Numbered from the stretch's first letter, positions 1 to 10,961 are shown. The stretch: 64,000 bases of DNA from Acholoe squamosa (GCA_949317995.1 OX439041.1:11916001-11980000), one strand, 5' to 3'. Made by a program: numbers and translations. The notes: generated from the letters alone by a model not told the origin.

Positions 1-1310
1 AAGCTCCAGCAATGGCCACGCCCATGGGATAACCTGCTACATCGGAATAGGTTAAAAGGGCGCATTCCCACACGCTTTTTGGCTCTTCAGGTGTGGGTCA
101 AAAATATTTTGACTCCTTGAGCGGGGAGGGGGCAGAATTTTTTTAGTATGTCCGATGAAATAGAATATAGGGGGACTTACAATGGCATCCATTGGGGCAA
201 CAATCAATGTTTGTAGGTGGTACCACCATTGGTAGTGATTGTGTCTACAGGAGTTTTCACACCTTCTACTACACCAGCTTGCAGCAACATAAAGGGATGC
301 ATACATAGTAAGGTGCTAAATGGTATATCAGGTAGCCAGCATTGTTGTTCAAAGGAAAATCCCTTTGCACAGGAAAGAGCCATTTCATGTGCTAAGGGGA
401 AGAGTGATATTAGGATATTTCTACTGAGGGAATCAATTTTAGTGTATTATAGTGAGTGATAATGAGTGGGGGGCGGCGCTTTATTTTGGGGTATTCACAA
501 TAAGGGGGGCACTGCATTTTGGGGTATTCACATAGGGGGGGACAATTCATTTTTGGGTATTTGGCGGTTGAAACATTTGAAAGTTGGGGGGGGGGTGGGG
601 GACAAGGCTTAGATATTGGCTTATTCCCATGCAGGGGGGGTGGGGGTCCTGAGGATTGAAAGGGGAGGGGGGGAACTGTGAAACTCACAAAATTCATACC
701 AGCAAAGTATTGCTATTAGACAAGGAGAAGGAGAATAGTATTTCAGTTCATATTTTTAGAATTGTTTAAGGATGGGGGGGGGTGTCAGGAGGTATCCCCC
801 AGGAAAGTTTTGGAAATATTGAGATCAAAAGCTGTATTCTGGTGCTTTTTCAGGACAATTATCTGAGATCTTCTCTAGGTACTACACTGCCTGTACATGG
901 GGGGGAGGACGCTTCATTTTCAGGTATTTGCCAAACGAGATTCTCACCCCCCCTTCCATAAATAAATTTCAGGCCCAGTGTTACCACTTTTTGGCTACAT
1001 GGCGACAGTTGCCCCCCCCCCTCGGCGTCAGTGAAATTTTTTTGCGCCCTCCCCGCGCCTCTGCGCAGAATTTTCACGCTCCTCTTTGTTCTATTGTAGC
1101 ACACAGGCTTTTTTGCTAAAAAGAGGGTTATTTTTTTTAGCCCCCCCCCTCAAGAGGGAGCCAAATTTTTTTAGCCCCCCTCAAAAGGGGTCTGAATTTT
1201 TTACGCCCCCCCCTCAAACCCACCACCCCCCCTGTTGCCCTCCCTTATGGCCAGACTGAGTCGCAGAGTGTTCGGAGGGATTACGTATCGGTCACGGAGT
1301 GTTCAGAGGG
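1..1310. other. G/C-homopolymer-rich non-coding DNA
   Basis: The stretch carries many runs of 7 or more G or C (for example near 470-670, 770, 900, 1010, 1140 and 1200), separated by short phrases such as GTCAGAATTTTTT. Open frames here are low-complexity (proline or glycine rich), overlap on both strands and have no recognisable domain, so I do not call genes. The phrases around 1140-1235 resemble the interior of the MITE at 1315-1624, so part of this DNA may be decayed copies of the same element. Confidence 0.6.
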
Positions 1311-1314
1311 ATTA

Positions 1315-1624
1315 GGGAGTGATCATTCAACAGGGGGGGGGGCTGGTGGGTTTGATGGGGGGGTCAGAATTTTTTCAACCCCTTGACAGGGGGGTCAGAA
1401 TTTTTTCAATACCTGTGATGGGGGGGGTCAAAATAATTTCACCTGTTTACAGTGGAAAACCCCCGCATTACTATGGGCTAAAAGGGGACGTTCGCGTGCG
1501 ATTTTTGTCCCTTATGGGGGGGTTGAAAAAATTTTACCCCCTCGAGAGGGGGGGTCGAAATTTATTCACGCATCCGCGCGCAAACCCACCAGCCCCCCCC
1601 TGTTGTTAAAAAATGATCACTCCC
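1315..1624. mobile_element. Harbinger-like MITE (3-bp TTA target duplication)
   Basis: Both ends begin GGGAGTGATCATT in opposite orientation, and the inverted match continues inward through the G-run and CTGGTGGGTTTG to about 40 bp with a small gap. The trinucleotide TTA lies directly outside each end (1312-1314 and 1625-1627). Three-bp TTA/TWA duplications are typical of PIF/Harbinger elements, so a non-autonomous Harbinger is the best class. The inside is low-complexity G/C repeats without a transposase. The class is inferred from the duplication only. Confidence 0.65.
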
Positions 1625-1627
1625 TTA

Positions 1628-2137
1628 GCAAACAAAAACGCCCGAGCTCCCGTGATGTATTTGAATGCAATTTCCGCCATCTTCCCTTGATCCTATGACA
1701 TTGAGACTATATTTTTCAGCTTTTTCAGACAATTTCCTACAAGATACACTATTGATTTTTGATTTTAGGCCAATTTAGGCCCACAATATTTGAGATTTAC
1801 ATTTGGACAGCAATTCTGCCACAGCTACGGCCAGAGCAAACAAAAACACCATCCCGCAGACAAGTAAATTTCCCTCATCAACGACATTGAAACTAGATGC
1901 TTGGCCGACAAATCACCTTAGCCAACTGATATATAACTGCTACTTGAAGTGTGGATAAAATATGAAGGACTGACACCCCTTAGTTTCTGAGAAATGAGCT
2001 ATTTTGTTGATGGTGCGCAGCACCGCCATTCACTCAACATTGCAAATAGTACTGGGCGAAAATGGAATAACCCCAGGCGTCTCGCGTGACTTCGCCTTCC
2101 TATAGTTGCTGAAATAAAACCAGATGTTCCAGAATGA
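1628..2137. other. Unannotated intergenic or intronic DNA
   Basis: No open frame, repeat or RNA gene was recognised. Base composition is ordinary and there are no long homopolymers. Confidence 0.5.
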
Positions 2138-2841
2138 GGCCAGACAGGATGTGACGTCACTACTTAGTATTCAAGGAATGTTTTCTGTCCTCTGATTATA
2201 ACACTTTATACTCTATGGATGTCTTTCCTGGAACCATAACCGTAATGCCAATGTGCAATGTCTTGGGTTACTATTAGTGTCTCCTACTGGCATAATTAAA
2301 GCTTCCTTAAAGGCCACTCCAGAAAAAAATAGAAGTTGTTTCTCATCACCAAGCGATGAAAAAAAAGGGTAAGAGAGGAATTTATTTAACTTCTTTTTGG
2401 ATAAGCAGTTGTTGAAGATAGAAACCTATGTCCGTGAGTAAGAGAAAATGCCCTTTGAAAATAAAGTTATCATTCACATCTCAAATGTGTGCGAACAGTT
2501 ATTATTTATAGCTAGCTGTATTGTCATAAGCTTTAATTTGATACCAAGCTTGACTACCTTTGTACACTTTTAATGTTTTTTTTATCAGAAAACGCTAACA
2601 AAAAAAAAGAAGAAAAATATCGAGGGCGGTGATGAGAAACAAGTTTATCTTTTGAGTGGTCGAAGCATCACACAGTCCGAAAAGGGAAAAAAATAGTGAA
2701 TAGTGAACAGGATGCTAATAACCCAATACATTCCATACATACATAGCAGAAATAGTTCCCTGAAATACATCTTTACAGTACAAAGTGATCTTATAAGAAA
2801 CCACTTGGATACCACATAGTGACGTCATATCCTGTCTGGCC
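2138..2841. mobile_element. Foldback element with diverged long inverted arms
   Basis: The left arm (about 2138-2350) and right arm (about 2626-2841) are inverted copies. The outer ends share GGCCAGACAGGAT followed by TGACGTCACTA, and the inner ends share GTTTCTCATCACC. The arms are diverged and gapped. The spacer (2351-2625) shows no gene. This looks like an old non-autonomous foldback or MITE; the family is unknown and no target duplication was seen. Confidence 0.6.
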
Positions 2842-3182
2842 CCATACTGAGACGTAATAACAAAGCATGAAGATGTGAGTTTGTACCCTGACCCAAGGCC
2901 CGAGGTCCGAGGGCTTTGCCCAAGATCGCCGAAGGCAATCAGGCAAAGCTCGAGGACTGAGGACACTCTGACATGAGAAAAAAACTTTGATCCATCTCAA
3001 AATAATCCACAAATAAGACAGAAAAGCCACAAACAGGAAGTGAGACCGGAAGTGCTTTCACTGGGTTCCCTGACCCAACATGTGCTCTCGACCAATCAGA
3101 TTGCAGGAAAGGTGACATAAACACACTCGAGTGTTAGAACATCTGATTATAGTTCAGAGGCTATCAATCATGCAGACAGAAA
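2842..3182. other. Unannotated DNA upstream of a LINE fragment
   Basis: No gene or clear repeat was recognised. Open frames on the minus strand here overlap each other and have no domain. Confidence 0.4.
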
Positions 3183-5325
3183 TTTACCCCCCCCCTTGCA
3201 CCCCCTGAAGTTCTTGAACGCTTCATGATAAAAGGGTTTGTGTCCGCACAATTTCTAGACAAAAAAATCCCCATTGAGCCTTTTGCTAATCCATTCAGAG
3301 CCAAAATTAGAGACCTGGACAAACAAATAAAAAATAAGCTGGTCTTGAACAGACAAAAAGAGATAACCAGGAATCTTAATAAATACAAAACTGACCCAAG
3401 GCGTTTTTGGAATGTAATAAGTAGTTTATGGAAGGGACCTCGCACTGAGATAAAAATGTCATTAATAAATGAGCATGGTACTGGCATCCCTGACCTTGAG
3501 ATTCCTGACTTTGTAAATAAATATTATACTTGTATTGGTCCTAACCTTGCGAATCTGATACCAGTTGTCAGTAACACCGACCATCGATGGATTACTGACC
3601 TTATACTTTCCCATGTCCCTGAACGTGACCAGTTGTTTGAATTGTTGCCTATTGATTTATTAACCTGCACTAATATTATTAACGGTATCAACTCTGCAAA
3701 ATCATTGAGTATTCAACACATCAGAGCAAATGTGGTGAAAAACGTGTTGTTACATATCCCACATATACTACTTCAAATAATTAATGGTTCAATCACTAAT
3801 AGTGTCATACCGGAGATCTTCAAAATAGCTAATGTAATACCGTTGCCAAAGTCAGGCGATTTGCTGAATATCTCAAACTGGCGCCCAGTGAGTCAACTCA
3901 ATATTGTCTCGAAACTAATTGAGAAATCAATCCACCGCCAGTTAATTAGGTATTTACTGGATAATGATTTTATATCTAAAAGACAGTTTGGCTTTGTTCC
4001 AGGTAGATCTACTAATGGTGCTATTTATATTTTGACTCAAGATCTATTTGAAGGATTTAACAGGGGGCAGTGCTCGGCTGTAGTCTTCCTAGATCTGAGA
4101 AAGGCTTTTGATATGGTCGACCACTCCCTCCTCCTAGGAAGACTTAGGAATTTGCATTTATCTGTACAGTGTGTATCCTGGTTTAATTCTTATCTTAAGG
4201 ACAGAAAGCAATATGCTACTGCCAATGGGCGTGTATCTGCTGAAGAGGCTGTAACGTGTGGCGTCCCGCAAGGGTCCGTGTTAGGTCCGTTATTATTTAT
4301 AATATATATTGATAGTATAGTATCGGTTATAAAATCCTGCAAATTCTGTTTGTATGCTGATGATCTCGCTATCTATGTCAATGATACCGACCCCAATCAT
4401 GTACTAAGGAAATTACAGTCTGATCTGGATAGTATCAGTAAATGGTGTAAATTGTTCAAGCTTACTATCAATAATGAAAAAACAAAGTTGTTATGGTGTG
4501 CAAGTGATTTACTTAATGCCAGACACAATTTGAGTATAATGAGTGCTGAACTGGATGGTAAGCGCCTTGAAGTGGTTGATGAATTCAATTACCTTGGTGT
4601 TATCATTGATCGTGGTCTTAATTTTCGGAGAAACAACGAAAAAATAATATCTAGTTTCCGCCACAAGATGTACCAATTAAGACAGTTAAGGAAATTTGTC
4701 GATAATAAGCTGTGTCTGACTTTATACAAACAAATGGTTCTACCTGTGCTGGAACATGCAAGTTTTCTACATGAAAGTGGTCCAAAATCCAGTGTTGGCC
4801 GCTTACAACTTATGCAGAATCATTGCCTACGGTTATGTCTTTGAATCTTTAATACTCAGGATATATCTATATACGATCTCCATGTTAGAACTTACATGAA
4901 AATGCTAAAGGTTAGACGTGATAAGAACTTATTATCTATGATGTATGATGTTTCTTGTGATCCAAACTGTGTCAAACTCCCTGCCTGGAACTTGCGCGGC
5001 AATGTTAAAAAACAGTTAAAGGTATCCAGATCTAGGTGTTTGACGTATGATAAGTCACCACTGTACAGGGGATGTGTCCTTTGGGACAAATTGGATGCAA
5101 ATACTCAGCAGATAGGCAGTAAGAAAGAATTCATGAACAAAATCTGAATGTATTTGGTGTATAACCGTCACTTGATAGACTACGCAATTATTTTTGAAAG
5201 ATGTAATATACATGCTGCCTGCGGATAATCGACTTGTGCAAATCATGGTGATACATACAGCCCCTAAGAGGCCGATCTGAAAAACGTACATGTATGATTT
5301 CTGCCAATAAACTTGTTAAAACTCA
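3183..5325 (+). mobile_element. 5'-truncated non-LTR retrotransposon (LINE), copy 1
   Basis: The element is recognised by its reverse transcriptase frame (3225-5147). The endonuclease half is missing, as expected after incomplete target-primed reverse transcription. The 3' UTR runs to an AATAAA at about 5307. The left boundary is approximate and no target duplication was identified. The related LINE at 12801-15313 is on the opposite strand. Confidence 0.8.
3225..5147 (+). pseudogene. LINE ORF2 fragment: reverse transcriptase with one premature stop
   Basis: The product is the reverse transcriptase part of a jockey/CR1/I-superfamily LINE protein, which copies its own RNA at a nicked target. 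Visible RT motifs, in order: NWRPVSQLN (about residue 220), QFGFVPGRST, VFLDLRKAFD, GVPQGSVLGPLL, the catalytic YADD (about residues 376-379), NEKTKLLW and YLGVIID. The frame is broken by TGA at 4842-4844 and then continues without change of frame to 5147, where it matches the C-terminal region of the second LINE here (DKSPLYRGCVLWDKL corresponds to KRSPLYRGKKLWDRI). A single substitution explains the stop. The frame is open upstream of the first ATG, so that ATG is not the natural start. The apurinic endonuclease domain is absent. It is a dead copy. Confidence 0.85.
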
Positions 5326-5526
5326 AACCCTGGTCTATATGAAAGGTTTTTTTGCCATGTAGGTCATTCAGTCCTGCAGATTCTGTTCCCTGCCGAATTG
5401 GATTGATTTTTTTTACAGGATAGAAAACTTTTGTCAGAAAAGAAAATTATAATAATAAAAAAAAACTTAATTGGGGCCCAAGGTAATGACAGGGCTTCAG
5501 GTGGCTAATGGGCAGGGAGCATCAAT

Positions 5527-5712
5527 CCTTTAAAGGCTATTATTAAATGTATTTATGCATCATACCCAACGGTTGTCATGATGCACCAATGCAGCCCTGG
5601 CGAGTAACTCACCAGGACTTCATTTATGCATCATGCCAACCCTATGGGGTTGATACTGTCCCGGAGGGTCGTCATGATGGACCAATGGGCATGATGCAAG
5701 TCTATTGATGCA
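5527..5712. mobile_element. Hairpin MITE (piggyBac-like family H), partial copy
   Basis: The copy contains module boundaries TGCATCAT and CATGATGCA, the arm pair CAGCCCTGGCGAG / CTCACCAGGACTTC and the central GACCCTATGGGG module. The right terminus is degenerate and the TTAA flanks are not intact. Confidence 0.6.
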
Positions 5713-6116
5713 CTAGCTCCTGCACAGGACACAGCGGCGGAATGAATTTTCAACCAATCAGATAATTCCTAAAGGGTGCAATTTGTCCCCTTCCTGATAG
5801 CTGTTATCAGTGATCAGTACCAGCTTCAGTAATGGATACACCCACTGGGCAATTCACAAGAAGCATGCAATACAGTGTTTAAAGAGTTGGAGGGATTTTG
5901 ATAATTGTTTGAATTATCGACAAGGAAACGACTTGACTGTCCACACCACCAATTAGACTCTCAGTGATGGCTACTATTTATCGCATTTTAACTTATAAAT
6001 TGCTGTCTTTAGTTAAATAGGAAGGACTTTGACCTTCTTTTATGCAGGAATTAGTTCCTGCTCCGACCGAATTTACTGCGGTCCTCTCTAAGAGTTAATG
6101 CCTTAAGGGGTGAAGG
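5713..6116. other. Unannotated DNA
   Basis: No open frame of interest or recognised repeat was found between the hairpin MITE and the 358-bp MITE. Confidence 0.4.
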
Positions 6117-6474
6117 AGGGTATTGCTCCTATAGTAAAAGGAAGAGCTGGCTAAAAATGCCCTCATTTCCAGTCCTTTCTTTTCGTGTAGGTATAACTTG
6201 TCCCTTTTGTTGCTCACAAGTGGTCATTCAAGTACAGTGCTAAAAAAGGGGGATTGGAGTAGGTACCTATTTGGGAGAAGTCAGTCAGTACAATATACTA
6301 TAGAGTGTGTGACATGAGTAGGTACCTGGTAGTGCAGCTCTCTCTGTTTTAAACAAGGCAGGTGACCTTTCAGACTAATGTGGTGAGTGCAAGTTGAATG
6401 GTGAAGCAGTGCACGACTTGTTTAGAAAAGAGGGTACCTACTCACAGCTCTTTTTACAATAGGAGCAACACCCT
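6117..6474 (+). mobile_element. 360-bp MITE with about 30-bp terminal inverted repeats, copy 1
   Basis: The termini are AGGGTATTGCTCC and its inverted partner GGAGCAACACCCT, with the inverted match extending to AGAGCT. A second copy in reverse orientation lies at 10145-10504. Internal sequence such as GTAGGTACCTA and GCACTGCTTCACT is shared by both copies. There is no coding capacity. The superfamily is not certain; no clear target duplication is seen. Confidence 0.8.
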
Positions 6475-6630
6475 CCTGATGCATCAGTGCATCGTATTCA
6501 CTGGTCGACATGATGCATTGATAAGCTCCAGGAGGGTCAGTGTGATGCGCCAAGGAAGTGTTGTTGAGCGGACTTGCCAGCACTTCATTGGGGCATGATG
6601 GTGACTAATAGGTATGCATTAGTGTCTCTA
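6475..6630. mobile_element. Hairpin MITE (family H), partial copy
   Basis: It directly abuts the 358-bp MITE. It shows CATGATGCAT, GGAGGGTCAG and CTTGCCAGCACTTCATTGG modules; both termini are degraded. Confidence 0.5.
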
Positions 6631-6660
6631 GACATTAAATCTCATGAAATCAATATTAAA

Positions 6661-6662
<2 letters not shown>

Positions 6663-6710
<48 letters not shown>
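6663..6710. repeat. (TA)n microsatellite
   Basis: About 24 uninterrupted TA dinucleotides. It directly precedes a perfect 17-bp hairpin (6711-6763). Confidence 0.98.
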
Positions 6711-6714
<4 letters not shown>

Positions 6715-6763
6715 GTTCACGAGTATTCGGTATGAATTTAGTACCCAATACTCGTGAACCTTT
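6711..6763. repeat. Perfect 17-bp hairpin next to (TA)n
   Basis: AAAGGTTCACGAGTATT is followed after 19 bases by its exact reverse complement. This may be the end of a small palindromic mobile element that carries the (TA)n tract. Confidence 0.8.
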
Positions 6764-6972
6764 GTCTATGTCTCTCTGTCTGTTTGTATGTGTCTTTCTC
6801 ACCCTTTCCCTCTCTTGGTCTGTTCATCTGTCTCTGCACAAGTATTTTTCTGTTGTTTAGCTGTTTTTGTGTCCTCCCTACACCCTACAATTTTAGACAT
6901 AATTCATATATTATAAAATAACAAATGTACACGAGCGTGTGTATGTAATGCAGATTCATGACAGTCATTGAC

Positions 6973-7192
6973 TCTTTAAGGGTCACCTATGCAGGACTAT
7001 GTCTTGTCCATAGGTCATCATGATGCAGCAATGAAGTGCTGGCGAGACAGCTCACTAGCACTGAATTGGAGCATCATGTAGACCCTCCAAGACAGTATTA
7101 ATCCTGCGGGGCCGGCACGATGTATGGATGTAGCCCTGATGTGTTACGGGGGTGAGTCACCCACCAGGGCTTCATTCATGACGACCAATGGG
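6973..7192. mobile_element. Hairpin MITE (family H) touching a host exon
   Basis: It begins CTTTAAGGG and carries the arm pair AGTGCTGGCGAG / CTCACTAGCACT, a GACCCTCC module and the pair ending ATGACGACCAATGGG at 7192. The usual right terminus is missing. The next base belongs to the candidate C2B exon (7197-7333), so the insertion sits at or very near its splice donor. Confidence 0.65.
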
Positions 7193-7196
7193 AAAC

Positions 7197-7333
7197 CTCA
7201 ACCACATAGTTACATGACCTTTCACTGACCTTTCTAGTTTTTGTAAGTCCTTGACCTTTTCGTCCTTGGGTTGTAGGAAGAACCATTGGTCGTAGGTCTG
7301 GTTGGGTTCAAGGTCGTTCAAGGCTATCACAAC
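7197..7333 (-). CDS. RASAL1/RASA4-like Ras GAP, C2B exon 3 (strands 7-8)
   Basis: The exon codes for the end of the second C2 domain: VVIALNDLEPNQTYDQWFFL, then a charged linker and KGHVTMWLRF, which fits the last beta strand of GAP1-family C2B. The acceptor is TTTACAG directly before GTTGTG, in phase 0 with the preceding exon (7718-7864). The 3' border is uncertain. A weak GTTTCC donor would end it at 7197, and GTCAGT upstream would shorten it by about 30 bases. Without splicing the frame runs into the adjacent MITE and stops at 7172-7174. In known RASAL/RASA4 proteins the C2 pair binds phospholipid in response to calcium and brings the RasGAP domain to the membrane. Confidence 0.8.
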
Positions 7334-7639
7334 CTGTAAAGTCAAGGGTGTCCACAAGGTAACAAAAACCATGTCATCTGGGCATGCAGACATTAAAATT
7401 AACTTTTTCTTATTGGAGCCAATTTGTATTTCAGCGTTAAAAAATGTCAGATAAAAGAGAAAACATTCCTTTTTGGTAGCCTTTATTGCCTTACACTCAT
7501 TTTCCATTATGCTGCATGCCTACCACAGTAAAGATTCTACTAGGCATTTCTTTTAATTGATTTAATTTGAAATATCATTTATGCTGTTCAACAGGTTAAG
7601 ATCATGTTTGTTCATGTCTTTACAGCAACCAAAAGTCCT

Positions 7640-7705
7640 ATAGACTCGCCAGGACTTGATAAGTGCATCGTGCCGACCATTGGGCATGATGCGCTAATAC
7701 ATTAC
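7640..7705. mobile_element. Hairpin MITE (family H), short fragment
   Basis: It holds ACTCGCCAGGACTT and GCATCGTGCCGACC followed by GGGCATGATGC, that is one arm and the last module. It lies in the intron between the C2B exons. Confidence 0.45.
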
Positions 7706-7717
7706 TAGTACACATAC

Positions 7718-7864
7718 CTTTCCCATGAAGTCGTCGGAGGCCATTCGGTCCCAGTCCCATACATTCAACGTCAGTTTGGCATTCGCTGCAACCTCAGGCT
7801 TTAACTTTGGAACTGGAAATTCAAATGTTTGTTGCCAAGATGGGTAAAGCGAGCCACGGATTGT
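7718..7864 (-). CDS. RASAL1/RASA4-like Ras GAP, C2B exon 2 (core, Ca2+ loop 3)
   Basis: The 147-bp exon encodes 49 complete codons in phase 0. It has the C2 motif SLYPSWQQTFEF, then NVWDWDRMASDDFMGK. The latter is calcium-binding loop 3, with its three aspartates kept. Borders are good: CAATTCAG before ACAATC, and GTATGTG after AAG. The WDWD followed by DDF-MGK pattern matches RASAL1/RASA4 C2B and, more weakly, conventional PKC C2. The fit of the other exons (order DDVIGK, GEVHLEI, EARDLAAKD) decides for the GAP1 family. The exon follows 16835-16916 after an intron of about 9 kb full of minisatellite and LINE. Confidence 0.9.
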
Positions 7865-7904
7865 CTGAATTGAAGAAAGAGAACACAGATTTATTTCATG
7901 TTCA

Positions 7905-8060
7905 AACGATAGTTCCTATAGTAGAGTATAGGCAGAGCCATTCCCTGTCAGGGTGTACAGCGAAAACAATCATTTTCTACCGTCCCATTCTCCACTCTGA
8001 CGTTATCAAAATAGCCTCAAACTGCTTACCAAAAGGTGATTTTTGAGGCTTTTATACCCA
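7905..8060. repeat. Diverged dispersed repeat, copy 1
   Basis: ATAGTTCCTATAGTA, CCCATTCTCCA and TTTTTGAGG occur in the same order at 23810-23935. Each copy lies just upstream (on the minus strand) of one of the Ras GAP exons. The origin is unknown; there is no coding potential. Confidence 0.55.
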
Positions 8061-8304
8061 GATAACATGAAATAAATACAGAGGACCACTTGATTTTCTC
8101 TGAGCTGAATAGTTCTTCATTTGTTAGCATCCTTTGACGCAGCATCCACTCAGCTCTAGGCCTACCTCAAGGATTCTTCCTTTGAGGCTAACCCATGAAG
8201 AAACATTCAGTTTGAAGCAATTCTCGTGAATCTATGTCTATTTATCTCATGGTAAATACGTACTGCATGAGGCCCCATAGGTTTACAATTTCAGGCCGTA
8301 TATT

Positions 8305-8397
8305 TCATTGTTGGCGAGCAGTCTCACCAGCACTTCATTGGTGCATCATGACGACCAATTTGCATGATATAAATGCATTAGCGGACCTTAAAGGTTT
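8305..8397. mobile_element. Hairpin MITE (family H), right-end fragment
   Basis: It has CACCAGCACTTCATTGGTGC, then CATGACGACCAATTTGCATG and the terminus CATTAGCGGACCTTAAAGG. The left half is missing. Confidence 0.6.
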
Positions 8398-9087
8398 AAG
8401 AATGTTTACCTAAGTACGATTCCTCCTCAGACAGTCCTCATCTCAGAGGTAACTAATTGGGCTTACTATCTATACAATGGAACAATGCACAGCACCTGTC
8501 TATGTGTTATATAATTCCCCCTAGGGCTGTCATAGGATATTCACAACAACAGCATAGATGGCGAGATTGGTTTTATATATCAACTCAGGTCAGTAACTGG
8601 TGGTTACACCTGGGGGGTCTTTCTAAGAAAGGAAACGAGAATCAAAAGTTAAAACGTGTAAGTTTGTGTATTGAAAAGGAATTTTCTCAAACACCTTTAT
8701 AAATGAAACGTCCATGGTTTTTTACAACTCAACAAGTGTTTTACCATGCATTCTGCTGTAAAGTTTATGAGCTAGGCCATGCACGTTTCCATCAGTTCTG
8801 TCTGAAAAAGAAATCCTCGTTTTCCTTTGGCAAGACCCTCCTGTACACTTGTAGAGACCTACTCACTTTGCAGAAAACATTAAAAAACATTCTTTTTAGT
8901 TCTAACGTTTTCTAAACGTCTCAAACATAAAAACGTCAAAATATATTCGTAAAGATAAGGTTAACATTTTTTTAACAAACGATTTTAACCCAAACGTCCC
9001 AAAGCATTGAAAAAGGCGTGTTTCTTTTTAGTGGGTATCAACAAGCCATGTTGAATTTTGAATGTCCATTAATATGCTAAACCCCTC
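8398..9087. other. Unannotated DNA between Ras GAP exons
   Basis: AT-rich sequence with no recognisable domain in any frame and no clear repeat. It is probably intron. Confidence 0.45.
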
Positions 9088-9266
9088 AATTATCGTGAAA
9101 ACCCCCCACCATTGTCATGAAAACCCACCATTGTCGTGAAAATCCCTGCCATTGTCGTGAGAAATGCGGTCATTGTTATGAAAAGCCCTGCTTTTGTCAT
9201 GAAAACCCCACCATTGTCATGACAAATCCTGCCATTGTCGTAAAAAACCTGCCGTTGTCGTGAAAA
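9088..9266. repeat. Short tandem array, about 18-19-bp unit
   Basis: About nine degenerate copies of CATTGTCGTGAAAACCC-like units. The minus-strand open frame across it is a by-product of the repeat. Confidence 0.85.
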
Positions 9267-9752
9267 AAAAGACACTTAGTGATTTAGTTATTCTGTAGAT
9301 ATGCTTCATGAGTTTATGATCATAATTACAGAGAGTATCCTATTCTACTATATCTTTACATTTTTTTCAGACCCATTACGATGGCGTGTGCCTGATTGAC
9401 AATTATCGAAAAACTCCCAGCAAATTGAGAATTTCTTGTCAATGAAAATTCAAATTCAAATTCATTCAGCACTTCAGCTACTAATTTGACACTGGCAATT
9501 ATTCAAAACCAGGGAAGAACTTTACACTACAAAACCTATGGACCTGCTCTTCAAAACATGCAATAAAAGATGAGTTGATCGTTGCATGAACACCGGTACC
9601 CATCTGTAAACCTGTCCTAAATGGACACAAACTGGCAACAAGCGGATATTGAGGGTCGTCTTTTTGAAGTACTGACATTTCCTAATGACATCCAACAGAA
9701 ACCAATTTTCAAAATCTAATTTGACCTATTGCTTCTTACTCACATCTTAACT

Positions 9753-9803
9753 GGTTAAGGCCATTTACCTTTTAATGCATCATGGCTGCCCGTAAAGGGT
9801 TAA
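9753..9803. mobile_element. Hairpin MITE (family H), terminal remnants only
   Basis: GGTTAAGGCC, TTTTAATGCATCATGG and GTAAAGGGTTAA are the two family termini with almost everything between them lost. They flank a 50-bp relic. Confidence 0.45.
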
Positions 9804-10144
9804 AGTGTTCGTTGTTAATTAACATAATTAGTTTAGAGGTTTTCATTCACCTACAATCAGGTCATGATTTCTATGGCTTGGCATTCAATTGTTCCTTAAC
9901 AAGTAGCACTACTGCTATTAGAGACCCACTTCTGTTTAGTATCTAGGAGGTAGGTTTTTAACATCTGATACCGGAGTGGCCCATTATAAGCGCCCAGGCG
10001 CTCATTGGTTTCAATCCCACTGTGCCCCTGGCATTTATACGAGACGGGTGCTTATTTGAATACGGTTTTTGATGCAGAAGATTATTTTCAATACCCCCTT
10101 ATCCGTGGCGCTTATTCAAGAGCGGCGCTTTTTTGAGACCCAGG

Positions 10145-10504
10145 AGGGTGCTGCTTTTATTGTAATAAGAGCTGTGAGTATATGCCCTCTTTTCTAAACA
10201 AGTTGTGCACTGCTTCACTAAAGTACTTGCACTCACCACATCAGTCTCAGAAGTCACCTGCCTTGTTTAGAACAGAGAGAGAGCTGCACTATCAGGTACC
10301 TACTCATGTCACACACTCTATAGTATATTATACTGACCGACTTCTCCCAACTAGGTACCTACTCAAAGGCGGCTTTTTTAGCATTGTACTTGAATGACCA
10401 CTTGTGAGCAACAAAAGGGACAAGTTATAGCTACATGAAAAGAAAGGACTGGAAATGAGGGCATTTTTAGCCAGCTCTTTCTTTTACTATAGGAGCAACA
10501 CCCT
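10145..10504 (-). mobile_element. 360-bp MITE, copy 2 (inverted relative to 6117-6474)
   Basis: The ends are AGGGTGCTGCT and AGCAACACCCT, and the interior is the reverse complement of copy 1 throughout. The two copies flank both final C2B exons in opposite orientation. Confidence 0.8.
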
Positions 10505-10613
10505 ACAGACGCTTAAACGGGTCATTATGGTATAAGAACATCTGTTTAATAAGGTGCATTGTGTTAATGTCCATAAGGCTTCCCTAACACATCTGTAAAT
10601 GGTCTTAATCTTA

Positions 10614-10945
10614 TCCTTTCTGTCCCCTCTTTGTGTGGTGCACGCGTATAGTTTAGATTTCTTGTCGGGCCTCCCTAGCCCACTTAAAAGGGTCTATTTC
10701 TCCTCTTTCCTATCCCCTCAGGATGTATGTGGTACACATATGCGTGGGCACTGACACATTCCTCTGTGAAATTGTGTAATGAGGTTCTCGCCATGAATAT
10801 GACCTTAGCTGTCGAAATGGCATTAAACATCTATTACTCACTCACTCACTCACTCACTTAGATTTCTTGTCATGAATACGACCTAGCTGTCGAAATGGTG
10901 CTAGACAACAATTACTCACTCATTCACTGTATACATGTATATTAT
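10614..10945 (+). repeat. SINE-like repeat ending in (ACTC)n, copy 1
   Basis: It shares GTGGTACACATATGCG, GAATATGACCTTAGCTGTCG and AAATGGC-TTAAACA with copies at 18410-18692 and 40694-40912. It ends in tandem CACTCACT, like the simple tails of many invertebrate SINEs. A partial second tail unit follows at 10860-10940. No clear tRNA promoter was seen at the 5' end. Confidence 0.65.
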
Positions 10946-10961
10946 GCACTACTTAGGTATA

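Noticed and set aside
217-1609. Proline- and glycine-rich open frames at the left edge
   Set aside because: They come from G/C homopolymer runs, overlap on both strands and lack any domain.
7718-7864. Protein kinase C C2 domain
   Set aside because: WDWDR and the DDFMG pattern also fit PKC, but the joined exons give tandem C2 domains with RASAL1/RASA4-specific words, and PKC has a single C2.
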